From the NCBI GenBank assembly GCA_964611645.1, contig CAZTAO010000080.1:1-16576 (forward strand): a stretch of DNA of 16,576 nucleotides, in the 5' to 3' direction. The first letter of the stretch is position 1. Every line of letters begins with the position of its first letter. Source of the DNA: CAZTAO01 sp964611645 (GTDB taxonomy: Bacteria; Armatimonadota; UBA5829). The translations under genes and the position numbers were made by a program. A model generated the notes under the pieces. The model made no database searches and was not told the origin of the DNA. It worked only from the letters and a program-made list of their open reading frames with translations. Positions 5,046-12,821 of the stretch are shown here, piece after piece.

Positions 5046-7994
5046 CTACTGTCCCCTCACGTATCCCTTTACGTGCCACCCACTGTTCAGCATCTCGTTG
5101 TCTCTAACAAACATCCGCTCGCAAAGCTTCTTGCCAATCTGGCTGGACTTCAACTCGACGCTCCAGTCAACCAGCAGACCGTCCAGGCCATTCGGGGTTA
5201 CCGTGGTGTTCTTCACGTAAACGATGCACTGGCTGTTTTCCAAGGTCACGTTCGTCCCAGGAGTCTGGCCGACACTCCAAGCGGTGTTGGCATCGTTGCG
5301 CAGGAACACTTTGCCCTGCTTGGCGTCGTACAGCAGATACACCCCATTCGTCGCGCTTGATGTGACGCTAACTTGCAGGTAGCAAATGTAAACGTCTCCG
5401 AACCCGTTGTCATCCGCATATTCGGTGGTGAACACCAACGGCGTTCCCGTCTGCACATAGCCTGTCGATGGCGTCACACTCACGCAGGTTGGAGCGGTTG
5501 GCGTGAAGTGTGTCCCGACCTTCTTCCAACCGTCAAACAACCCCGTGGAGTCGGTAACGTACATCCAACTATACAAGTTCTTGGCGGCCACCGAGGGTTG
5601 TAGCTTGAACGACCAATTTACCGTAAGATCCGATCCACTGCGCGACGCCGTGGTATCCTTCACATATACCACACACTGGCCGTTGGACAGCCCAATGTTC
5701 GTACCAAGCGTATACCCCGTGCCCCAACTCGTATTGGCGTCGTTCTTGAGGTAGGCCTTGTTGCTAGACTGGTCGTAATAAGCGAAAACGGCATTTGTCT
5801 GGTTCAGGGTATCGTTTATCAACAGGTAGCACTTGCGCAGGTCAGCAAACCCGTTTGGGTCACGATAGACGCACGTAAGAGCGGTCTTTGTGTCGATTGG
5901 CAGCGAGTCAGTGTTCGGGTCGATGCTTACTACCTGCGGCTTCACGCTGTGGTATACTCCCATGAGTTCCCAGCCATCCTTCAGACCGCCCATATCCTGT
6001 ACATACATGTAAGCATTAAGCATCTTTGTCGAGAACGGGCTCTTTAGCGCGATGCGCCAGTTCACAGCCAGGTTGTTACCACTTCCCGAAACCGTGGTGT
6101 CTTTCACATAGAAGTAGCACTGACTGTTCTGCGGGGTGACGTTCGTTCCCGGCGCGTAGCCGGTGCCCCAACTCGTATTGCCGTCGTTCTTGAGATACAA
6201 TCGGTTAGCCGACCGATCATACATCAGTAGGGTTGCATTCGCCTGCCCAAGCGAGTCGCTGATGAGGAGATATGCTCGGTTTATGTCAGAGTAGCCGCTG
6301 GCGTCGCGATATAGGCTGGTCAGAGTGAACGATGCTGATGGAAGTGGGCCAGCCGTTGGTGAAATGCCTACATTCTCCGGCGGAGCGTTGTACGTCACTT
6401 CGTTGTCTGTGCTGGTCGAGGCGGTGTTGGGGTTGCCCGCTGCATCGTGAGCTACGCCTGCAGCGGTATCTACAACCACTGTGCCGTTACCCGCCATCCC
6501 GCTCACGGCCACGTTGTAGGTCGTGCCGCTTCCCGTGATCGTGGCGGCAGTTGCTCCGGCGGTCCCCGAAAGTGTAATGTCGCCGGTGGCAAAGTCGGAA
6601 ACCGGTTCGCTGAAGACAACTGTGAACTTGATTGGGGAATCGCCGGTGGGATCGGGTTGGAGCGAGGCTTGGTTCACGGTCACTGACGGCGGATCGTTGT
6701 CTATGTTGCGAATGAATACGTCTCCGCGTCCGCTCACACCGTCGACCAGGTGAGTCGATGTGGATGAGAATACCACGTACCTACCGTCTGAACTGATTGC
6801 CGGTTCATTGCTGGCCCTGTTTCCTTGGACACCGTCGGTAGACACGGAAACGCGCTCGGTGACGCCAGTTCGCCTGGAGTGAACAAACACGTCAGAACTG
6901 TTATTGGTATCGCCGGAGACGAGGTTCGTGGCTATGGATACAAACACCACATACCTACCGTCGGCACTGATTGTTGGGGAGTCGCTCCGGCCATTCGCTT
7001 GCATTCCACTTGACGAAACGGAGACAAGCTCAGTGATGCCGGTCAGCCTGTCACGAACGAAGATGTCAATGAGCCCATTGGTATCATGATCGACAAGACC
7101 TGATCCGCCCTCGAAAGCGACGAACCTTCCGTCGGCACTGATCGATGCAGATCCGCCGCCACCACCCAGACTGCCACTGGATGAGACGGAGACGAGCTCC
7201 GTAACGCCGAGCTGCGTGTCGCGGACGAATGTGTCCCACTCACTGTTTGTATCGCCCGAGACGAGATTAGTGGCCACAGAATCGAATACAACGTACCTAC
7301 CGTCCGCGCTGGTTGCTGGAGGCCCCTCGCTCCTGTCGTTACCCTGTACGCCACTGGAAGACACCGAGACACGCTCGGTAACAGTTGTGAGTCTGTCGTG
7401 AACGAATATGTCAGCACACCCGTTGGTGTCTCCTGCGACAAGGTTGGTGGCACGCGAGTAGAACGCCACATACCTGCCGTCGCCGCTGATTGATGGGAGT
7501 TCGCTGACTCCATTTCCACACTCTCCGCTGGAGGATACGGAAGCGATCTCGGTGACACCAGTAATCCTGTCGTGAACGAATACGTCACGGGCACCATTGG
7601 TATCGCCATCAACAAGGTTAGTCGCATACGAGTAGAACGCCACATACCTGCCGTCTGCGCTGATAGAGGGTCCATAGCTGTGATCAATCCCTTGCGCGCC
7701 GGCGGAGGAGAGTGAAATGCGCTCAGTAGCGCCAGTAAGCCTGTCTCGGACAAATATGTCGTCCTTGCCGTTCGTATCTCCGGAGACAAGATTGGTGGCA
7801 CAGGACATAAATGCCACGTATCTCCCGTCCGCGCTGATTGACGCCTGTACGCTACTGTCGTTGCCCACATGGCCGCTTGAGGAGACTGAGACAAGCTCGG
7901 TGAGGCCGGCCAGTGCCGGTGCTGATCCCAACAACACAAACGCCATCAACAGGATAGCAGCTAACACATAAAGCTTAAGTGCTTTCGTAACCAC
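5046..7994 (-). CDS. secreted seven-bladed propeller protein with Ig-like domain and three C-terminal repeats (paralogue 1)
   Basis: 982 residues. The GTG start at 7992-7994 is preceded by AAGGAG with an 8-base spacer. Signal peptide: basic start, hydrophobic core 8-23, likely cleavage after ALA29. Residues about 30-430 are seven repeats of about 57 residues (pattern ELVSVSSSG..GN, then ISADGRYVAF, then DTNGxxDVFVRDR), consistent with PD40/WD40-like blades closing a seven-bladed propeller. About 434-535 is a Bacterial Ig-like domain of Big_12 type (FSEPVSDFATGDITLSGTAG). About 538-682, 686-830 and 834-982 are three copies of a domain with AYLKNDANTSWGTGY-like cores and conserved (D/N)GW. There is no LPXTG, PEP-CTERM or membrane anchor; it ends KGYVRGQ. 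Function is unknown; a cell-surface or matrix protein is likely. Its paralogue lies divergently at 9664-12639. Confidence 0.88.
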   Translation of the reverse strand: MVTKALKLYVLAAILLMAFVLLGSAPALAGLTELVSVSSSGHVGNDSSVQASISADGRYVAFMSCATNLVSGDTNGKDDIFVRDRLTGATERISLSSAGAQGIDHSYGPSISADGRYVAFYSYATNLVDGDTNGARDVFVHDRITGVTEIASVSSSGECGNGVSELPSISGDGRYVAFYSRATNLVAGDTNGCADIFVHDRLTTVTERVSVSSSGVQGNDRSEGPPATSADGRYVVFDSVATNLVSGDTNSEWDTFVRDTQLGVTELVSVSSSGSLGGGGGSASISADGRFVAFEGGSGLVDHDTNGLIDIFVRDRLTGITELVSVSSSGMQANGRSDSPTISADGRYVVFVSIATNLVSGDTNNSSDVFVHSRRTGVTERVSVSTDGVQGNRASNEPAISSDGRYVVFSSTSTHLVDGVSGRGDVFIRNIDNDPPSVTVNQASLQPDPTGDSPIKFTVVFSEPVSDFATGDITLSGTAGATAATITGSGTTYNVAVSGMAGNGTVVVDTAAGVAHDAAGNPNTASTSTDNEVTYNAPPENVGISPTAGPLPSASFTLTSLYRDASGYSDINRAYLLISDSLGQANATLLMYDRSANRLYLKNDGNTSWGTGYAPGTNVTPQNSQCYFYVKDTTVSGSGNNLAVNWRIALKSPFSTKMLNAYMYVQDMGGLKDGWELMGVYHSVKPQVVSIDPNTDSLPIDTKTALTCVYRDPNGFADLRKCYLLINDTLNQTNAVFAYYDQSSNKAYLKNDANTSWGTGYTLGTNIGLSNGQCVVYVKDTTASRSGSDLTVNWSFKLQPSVAAKNLYSWMYVTDSTGLFDGWKKVGTHFTPTAPTCVSVTPSTGYVQTGTPLVFTTEYADDNGFGDVYICYLQVSVTSSATNGVYLLYDAKQGKVFLRNDANTAWSVGQTPGTNVTLENSQCIVYVKNTTVTPNGLDGLLVDWSVELKSSQIGKKLCERMFVRDNEMLNSGWHVKGYVRGQ

Positions 7995-8155
7995 AGTACA
8001 TTCTCCTTGTTGCCAAGCCCCGATATGGACTGGTATCGCTCTCGAGCACTGAGTCCGCCACCAGCCTGAACGACTTTGTCTTCAGCCAGCATTCATCTCC
8101 TAGAGCTTACTCCTTCGATATCGGTATGTCTAGCGGCCTGGCTGTAGGGAGTCAA

Positions 8156-8323
8156 ACAGAGGTGCCCCCGTAGGATGCGAATGCCTTTGGACTTGCCGCT
8201 TTGTGGGCCCCGACCAGTTCTGGCCACGCTCATGTTACTGCCGGTAACACTCCCTACTCCGAACGTACTCATCCACAAACACATCGACAGGCCTCAATTT
8301 CGAGGCTAAAATGGCACCTCTGT
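8156..8323. repeat. 168-base imperfect palindrome, MITE-like
   Basis: Perfect 11-base terminal inverted repeats: ACAGAGGTGCC (8156-8166) and GGCACCTCTGT (8313-8323). TTTGTGG at 8200-8206 is matched by CCACAAA at 8273-8279, exactly symmetric about the same centre (coordinates sum to 16479). A TGTTAC/GTAACA hairpin with a 5-base loop (8233-8249) is near the centre. AGTCA flanks both sides (8150-8154 and 8324-8328, with one extra A on the left), resembling a 5-base target duplication. No transposase is encoded, so if mobile it would be moved in trans. Confidence 0.5.
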
Positions 8324-8403
8324 AGTCACTTGGCCGACTACAAAGCTTTCAGAGAGAAAGTGGCAGAATAGAGAATTTGGGGTCAAAATGTGCCGAAATG
8401 GGC

Positions 8404-8422
8404 CAGAGGTGCATACAGAGGT
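8404..8422 (+). repeat. two further copies of the CAGAGGT motif
   Basis: CAGAGGTGC at 8404-8412 is followed at 8415-8422 by ACAGAGGT. The same core forms both ends of the palindrome at 8156-8323, giving four copies in about 270 bases. This could be an iterated protein-binding site or a leftover of a second element end. Confidence 0.35.
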
Positions 8423-8487
8423 CGGCGGATCAGTGATCGCCGTGATGTGCGCAGTTTAGCCTCGACAACCGCGCCTGAGACGCTGAA

Positions 8488-8517
8488 AAGCCCCGGGACT
8501 ATATCTTCCCGGGGCTT
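8488..8517. terminator. strong hairpin, possible terminator
   Basis: AAGCCCCGGG (8488-8497) and CCCGGGGCTT (8508-8517) form a perfect 10-bp GC-rich stem around a 10-base loop. On the minus strand the stem is followed by TTTTC-like bases; on the plus strand by TTCTG. The T-run is short on either strand and no gene clearly ends here, so it may instead insulate the following gene pair from upstream transcription. Confidence 0.45.
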
Positions 8518-8627
8518 CTGCAGAGAGAGCGGTTATTCCGTTTTGTTGGTGGAGGAAATGATACGCCACAATTGGTCATCCGCACTTTTTTTGATGTCCG
8601 AATTTGGGGCCGAAAAGCGGATATACC

Positions 8628-8777
8628 GTGGACAAGAAATGGTACCCGGTGGGACTCCAAGAGACAAAGGGATTCTTGGACGCCGCGAGGTTTGTCTTCC
8701 GGTGGCTCAGGGACGTGGATATCTGGGAGGATTTCGGGTACGTCACACTGCGAAAGCGAACAGGGAATCAGAAGTGA
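8628..8777 (+). CDS. small protein, 49 aa, coupled to downstream membrane protein
   Basis: From GTG 8628 this frame encodes 49 residues including KKWYPVGLQETKGFLDAARF and RWLRDVDIWEDFGYVTLRKR: aromatic-rich, helical, with a basic tail. Composition and G/C-rich third positions look more protein-like than the overlapping longer frame. Its TGA (8775-8777) overlaps the GTG (8774) of the next gene as GTGA. A TTG at 8604 is an alternative start; neither has a strong ribosome site. I do not recognise a family. The aromatic amphipathic stretch could lie on a membrane surface with the neighbouring membrane protein (inference). Confidence 0.5.
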   Translation: MDKKWYPVGLQETKGFLDAARFVFRWLRDVDIWEDFGYVTLRKRTGNQK

Positions 8778-9436
8778 AAACAGGCGAACTGGAGTGCGAC
8801 GCAACAGAAGCGCGCCGATATCACAGATGGAGACCGTGGATACGCACGGGCGTGCTGCTATCGCTCGTCGTCTTGGTCGGATTCACGGTCCGACAAATCA
8901 CACGCCAGGCACCGCCCGTGCCCACGAACACACTCACCGTCATCTCACCGTCCGATTACGCCGATTCAAATCTACCTCGGACGGTACATATGCGCAACGT
9001 GACGTTCATCCTGGAACGCGCTTGCCGCGGCTACTCCGATCACAAAACGGGGCCGACGAACACCAGACCATTCGCCGTGGCCAAGATGCCCTGGGCGGTG
9101 GGCTATCAAGCGAAACGGCGGAGTCGCGAGCCTTCGCCCTGGATGTTTGCAGCGGGGGTCATAGGTGGCGAGGGGGAGCAGAGGCAGAGGCAGAGGCAGC
9201 CTATTCTGGCGTTCTACGACCCGGGGCGCGAGGAAACGTCGGCGGGTAACCCGGGAACCAAGGGCGTTGTTGTGGTAGACGGGATATGTGGGAACTGCCT
9301 CATCAGCGTCTATGCGATCAACTGCGATTGGGAGATTGGGGTTTACACGTGTGAGGCGGGGAAGGATGCACCGGAGTCTGGTGGCGCGGTTGTTCGATTA
9401 CTGGGGCAAGGTGGCTTGGCCAGCATAAAACTATGA
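8774..9436 (+). CDS. predicted single-pass membrane protein, 220 aa
   Basis: GTG 8774 overlaps the stop of the 49-residue ORF. The protein has a short cytoplasmic part, RWRPWIRT, then a hydrophobic helix at about residues 26-39 (VLLSLVVLVGF), then an outside domain of about 180 residues with TVISPSDYADSNLP, PILAFYDPG and GVVVVDGICGNCLISVYAINCDW. The outer part has several Cys, so disulfides are possible. A (CAGAGG) repeat encodes Gln-Arg alternation in the middle. The frame is open further upstream, but that extension reads poorly and overlaps the small ORF. No family recognised. Confidence 0.6.
   Translation: MKTGELECDATEARRYHRWRPWIRTGVLLSLVVLVGFTVRQITRQAPPVPTNTLTVISPSDYADSNLPRTVHMRNVTFILERACRGYSDHKTGPTNTRPFAVAKMPWAVGYQAKRRSREPSPWMFAAGVIGGEGEQRQRQRQPILAFYDPGREETSAGNPGTKGVVVVDGICGNCLISVYAINCDWEIGVYTCEAGKDAPESGGAVVRLLGQGGLASIKL
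9178..9199 (+). repeat. hexanucleotide tandem repeat GCAGAG x3.7
   Basis: Three full copies and a partial copy of GCAGAG inside the 220-residue gene, coding for alternating Gln and Arg. Copy-number change would add or remove two residues without shifting frame. Confidence 0.75.
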
Positions 9437-9511
9437 AGGAATAATCGAGGGTGGTGTCAAAAACGTACATCAAGTGTCCAGTGCTTTGCAGACTGACCCT
9501 CTTGAGGCCGT

Positions 9512-9607
9512 TGGGCTTCATGACGCCGCTGGAAGCCCGACAGCACTACGAAAACCAGTGCCAAGACTAGCAGCGGCACAACGCAAAGCCGTGTCGAAGT
9601 AACCGGG
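9512..9607 (+). repeat. 96-base direct repeat, copy A
   Basis: Matches 12664-12759 at 89 of 96 bases with no gaps (hand count). It lies 56 bases before the start of the 9664 gene. On the plus strand it reads GFMTPLEARQHYENQCQD then TAG, preceded by a short open stretch; this resembles the tail of an IS3-type transposase but is too short to assign. Confidence 0.75.
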
Positions 9608-9612
9608 CGCGG

Positions 9613-9618
9613 TACAAT
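9613..9618 (+). promoter_or_regulatory. possible -10 box for the 9664 gene
   Basis: TACAAT, one base from TATAAT, 45 bases before the ATG and just after repeat copy A. No good -35 match is visible at 16-18 bases upstream, so this is tentative. Confidence 0.25.
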
Positions 9619-9663
9619 CTGTTCGGTTTGATTCAGTGTCAAAGAACAAGGAGGTTGTTTAAT

Positions 9664-12639
9664 ATGAATTCGAAGACTAATCTCGTATTCGCGCTAGCGG
9701 TGGTGGCTATGCTTGTATTATTGGGGGCTTTGCCGGCTCTAGCCGGAAAGACAGAGATTATTTCAGTCTCCTCCAGCGGGACGCAGGGCAACAGCGACAG
9801 CTATGAGGCGGCGATCAGCGCAGACGGCAGGTTTGTGGCGTTCTACTCATATGCCGACAACATCGTCCCCGGCGACACCAACGGTATGTGCGATGCATTC
9901 GTTCGCGAGTTGGCGACCGGCATAACGGAGCTTATCTCGGTGTCTTCCACCGGGGAACAGGGGAATATGGACAGCTATGCGCAATCCATCAGCACGGACG
10001 GCAGATATGTGACGTTCACATCCAGAGCCCTTAACCTCGTGCCAGACCACATGGTTTTTACCGACGACGTATTTGTGCGTGACAGGGTAGCCGGTACAAC
10101 GGAATGCGTCTCTGTCACCTCTAGCGGCGAGTATGTTGGAGACCACTCCTATGGAGGGATGATCAGCGCGGATGGCAGATACGTGATGTTCGATTCTATT
10201 GCCACCAGCCTTGTTCCCGACGATACCAACCGCGCCCGAGACGTATTTGTTCACGACAGGCAGACCGGCGTCACAAAGCGCATTTCTGTCTCTGATACTG
10301 GGGAACAGGGCAACTCCAATAGCTACGGCACAGGGATCAGCGCTGATGGGTTGGCTGATCCTCCCATTATGCATGTGGCGTTCTGGTCCATGGCCTCCAA
10401 CCTGGTCCCCGGCGATACGAATGAGTGTAGTGACGTTTTTGTCTGCGACTACGTCGGGAACGTCTCATCTATGCGGCGCGTCTCCGTCTCTTCCGCCGGA
10501 GTGCAGGGAGACAAGGGTAGTGAAAGCGGCGGATGGATCAGTGCGGACGGCAATTGTGTGGCATTCAATTCCTGGGCTACTAACCTTGTCCCAGGTAGCG
10601 TCAACGGAAAGGTGCAGTCGTTTGTCAATGACAGGTCGGCCGGAGTCACCGAACTTGTCTCGGTGTCTTCCAGCGGTGAAATCGCAAACAAGACGGCCGA
10701 ATCACGGGCAATCAGCGCGAACGGCAGGTATGTGGTCATTGCATCCGCTGCGACCAACCTTGTCCCAGGCGACGCAAATGGCAAAGATGACGTTTTTGTC
10801 TACGACAGATATACGGATGTCCCAAAGCTTGTCTCGATTGCATACGACGGCGCTCAGGGAAACGACGGGAGCGGCAGTTGCTCCATCAGTGGGGATGGCA
10901 GCCTGGTCATGTTTCAATCCGGTGCTACGAACCTCATTCCCAGCGATACTAATGGCAGAATCGACGTGTTTGTCCGCAATACCGATGACGTGAGCCCGAC
11001 GGTCACGATCAACCAGGCCTCGGAGCAGCCTGACCCTGCAAGCGCCTCGCCAATCTGCTTTACTGCTGTATTCAGCGAACCGGTTTCGGGCTTTGCCACC
11101 GGCGATGTAACGTTGTCGGGCACGGCAGGTCCGATGGTCGCAACCGTTACGGGCAGTGGCTCGACCTACAACGTAGCTGTGAGCGGGATGACTTCCGGCG
11201 GAACGGTGATCGCCTCGATAGCAGCAGGTGTTGCCCTTGACAGCGCCGGAAACATCAACTGGGCATCCACCAGCACAGACAATGTCGTGACACTCAACAC
11301 GCCGCCGAAGAACAACAGCCTCTCGCCATCGGGAGGGACTCTTGGCGCGAGTGCGGCAACGTTGACGGCAGTATACAGTGACGGTGATGGTTATCCTAAT
11401 ATCAAGAAGGCATACCTGCTCGTCAATGACTCCCTGGGCCAGTCGAACGCAACGCTGTTTCATTATGACCGCTCGGCTAACAAGGTCTACCTCAAGAACG
11501 ATGCCAACACCAGTTGGGGAACAGGTTACACCCCCGGCACGAACATCACACTGCAAAACAGTCAGTGCTTCTTCTATGTGAAAGACACCACGGTTTCCGG
11601 AATAGGCAAGAACCTGACGGTAAACTGGCGGATAGCCCTGAAGAGCCCGTTTGTCTCAAAGCAGTTGAACGGCTATATGTGCGTTCAGGACGTCGGCGGA
11701 CTCAGTGACGGCTGGGACAAGATGGGTGTCTACTACAACTTGGGACCGCAGGTGGTAAGTATCGCCCCTAACGACGATGTCCTGCCAATAGATACAAAGA
11801 CCACCCTCACGGGCAGGTATCGCGATGCGAATGGTTATAACGACCTGCGCAAGTGCTACGTGCTGGTATGCGAGGATCTCAACCAGGTGAATGCCGTGTT
11901 CCTCTACTACGACAAGGGCAGCAACAAGGTGTATCTAAAGAACGATTCCAACACCAGTTGGGGAACCGGTTACATCCTTGGAACCGACGTAACGCTCTCC
12001 AACAGCCAGTGCGAGGTCTATGTGAAAGACACCACTCTCTCCGCCTCGGCGGCCGATCTCGCTGTCAGGTGGTCTTTTAAGCTCAAAGCGAGTATGGCCG
12101 AGAAGAAACTGCAGAGCTGGATGTATGCAACTGATTCCAAGGGATTGTACGACGGCTGGAAGAAGGTGGGAACACATTTCACCCCGATTGCGCCGACTTG
12201 CGTTGGTGTGACCCCATCGACCGGCAAGGTGCAGACTGGAACGCCGCTTGTACTCACAACCGAATACGCCGACGACAATGGCTACGCTGATATCCACCAG
12301 TGCTTCTTCCAGATGGGCCAGACGGGGAGTAACGCCAATGCGGTTTGCGTACTCTATGACGCGAAGCAGAACAAGGTCTTTCTCAGGAACGATGCGAACA
12401 CCGCGTGGACCACTGGCTACACTCCCGGAACAGACGTGACGCTCGAAAACAACCAGTGCATTGTCTACGTGATGGATACCACGGTGACTCCCAGTGGCCC
12501 GGACAACCTAATTGTGGACTGGAAGATCACACTCAAGCCAATCCTAATTGGCAAGTTGCTCGGCGAGCGGATGTACTGCCGTGATAACGAGTATATGAAC
12601 AGCAACTGGAAGCTGAAAGGGTACGTGCGGGGGCGGTAG
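9664..12639 (+). CDS. secreted seven-bladed propeller protein with Ig-like domain and three C-terminal repeats (paralogue 2)
   Basis: 991 residues from ATG 9664, preceded by AAGGAGG; the frame runs 12 codons further upstream without a better start. Signal peptide: NSKT start, hydrophobic 7-22, cleavage likely after ALA27. Seven blades (about 28-440) share the SVSSSG, ISADGRYV and DTNGxxDVFV pattern with paralogue 1; blade 4 carries a short insertion (LADPPIMHVAF). A Big_12-like Ig domain covers about 442-545 (FSEPVSGFATGDVTLSGTAG). Three C-terminal repeats follow at about 549-692, 695-841 and 845-991 with VYLKNDANTSWGTGY cores. It ends KGYVRGR with no anchor. The same architecture and the same final residues as 5046-7994 show recent common origin; the two are divergently oriented. 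Role unknown; secreted or surface structural/binding protein is the best guess. Confidence 0.88.
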   Translation: MNSKTNLVFALAVVAMLVLLGALPALAGKTEIISVSSSGTQGNSDSYEAAISADGRFVAFYSYADNIVPGDTNGMCDAFVRELATGITELISVSSTGEQGNMDSYAQSISTDGRYVTFTSRALNLVPDHMVFTDDVFVRDRVAGTTECVSVTSSGEYVGDHSYGGMISADGRYVMFDSIATSLVPDDTNRARDVFVHDRQTGVTKRISVSDTGEQGNSNSYGTGISADGLADPPIMHVAFWSMASNLVPGDTNECSDVFVCDYVGNVSSMRRVSVSSAGVQGDKGSESGGWISADGNCVAFNSWATNLVPGSVNGKVQSFVNDRSAGVTELVSVSSSGEIANKTAESRAISANGRYVVIASAATNLVPGDANGKDDVFVYDRYTDVPKLVSIAYDGAQGNDGSGSCSISGDGSLVMFQSGATNLIPSDTNGRIDVFVRNTDDVSPTVTINQASEQPDPASASPICFTAVFSEPVSGFATGDVTLSGTAGPMVATVTGSGSTYNVAVSGMTSGGTVIASIAAGVALDSAGNINWASTSTDNVVTLNTPPKNNSLSPSGGTLGASAATLTAVYSDGDGYPNIKKAYLLVNDSLGQSNATLFHYDRSANKVYLKNDANTSWGTGYTPGTNITLQNSQCFFYVKDTTVSGIGKNLTVNWRIALKSPFVSKQLNGYMCVQDVGGLSDGWDKMGVYYNLGPQVVSIAPNDDVLPIDTKTTLTGRYRDANGYNDLRKCYVLVCEDLNQVNAVFLYYDKGSNKVYLKNDSNTSWGTGYILGTDVTLSNSQCEVYVKDTTLSASAADLAVRWSFKLKASMAEKKLQSWMYATDSKGLYDGWKKVGTHFTPIAPTCVGVTPSTGKVQTGTPLVLTTEYADDNGYADIHQCFFQMGQTGSNANAVCVLYDAKQNKVFLRNDANTAWTTGYTPGTDVTLENNQCIVYVMDTTVTPSGPDNLIVDWKITLKPILIGKLLGERMYCRDNEYMNSNWKLKGYVRGR

Positions 12640-12663
12640 CTCGGTTGATCACAGTTGGCGAGC

Positions 12664-12759
12664 TGGGCTTCATGACGCCGCTGGAAGTCCGGCAGCACTA
12701 CGAAAACCAGTGCCAAGACTAGCAGCGGCATAACGCAAAGCCGTGTCCAGACAACCGGG
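12664..12759 (+). repeat. 96-base direct repeat, copy B
   Basis: Second copy of 9512-9607, starting 25 bases after the stop of the propeller gene and ending 62 bases before the lipoprotein start. Up to its in-frame TAG it differs from copy A by one amino-acid change and one silent change; the remaining five differences are in the 37 bases after the stop, a pattern that favours a former plus-strand coding tail. Confidence 0.75.
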
Positions 12760-12774
12760 AACACGGAACAGACA

Positions 12775-12780
12775 TATACT
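12775..12780 (+). promoter_or_regulatory. possible -10 box for the lipoprotein gene
   Basis: TATACT, a single change from TATAAT, 41 bases before ATG 12822 and shortly after repeat copy B, similar in placement to TACAAT after copy A. No clear -35 element. Confidence 0.3.
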
Positions 12781-12821
12781 ACGCGACTGATAAAGTGGGC
12801 GATGGAGGAAGTGACATCATC

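Larger units (their letters stand above)
7995..8603. other. 609-base stretch with no convincing gene; upstream region of divergent genes
   Basis: No open frame here has a good start, ribosome site and protein-like composition. It must hold the promoter of the minus-strand propeller gene (SD at 8003-8008) and probably that of the plus-strand gene pair beginning near 8628. It contains a 168-base imperfect palindrome (8156-8323), extra CAGAGGT copies (8404-8422) and a strong 10-bp hairpin (8488-8517). I could not place a convincing -35/-10 pair by eye. Confidence 0.6.

Noticed and set aside
7043..7939. 298-codon second minus-strand frame and several plus-strand frames within the propeller genes
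   Set aside because: They repeat with the blade periodicity because the true gene is repetitive; they have no ribosome sites and low-complexity composition.
8390..8773. N-terminal extension of the 220-residue membrane protein gene
   Set aside because: The extension runs through the 8488 hairpin, has poor composition and overlaps the better small ORF; a GGAGGAA before ATG 8558 is too close to the start to help much.
12638..12664. AGCTCG/CGAGCT inverted repeat just after the second propeller gene
   Set aside because: A 6-bp stem with a 15-base loop and no T-run; overlaps the stop codon.
9457..12764. Antisense hydrophobic peptides (PLLVLALVFVVL) encoded by both 96-base repeats
   Set aside because: All three differences compared within that peptide change an amino acid on the minus strand, whereas the plus-strand frame shows one silent and one conservative change before its stop; a minus-strand toxin-like peptide is not supported.
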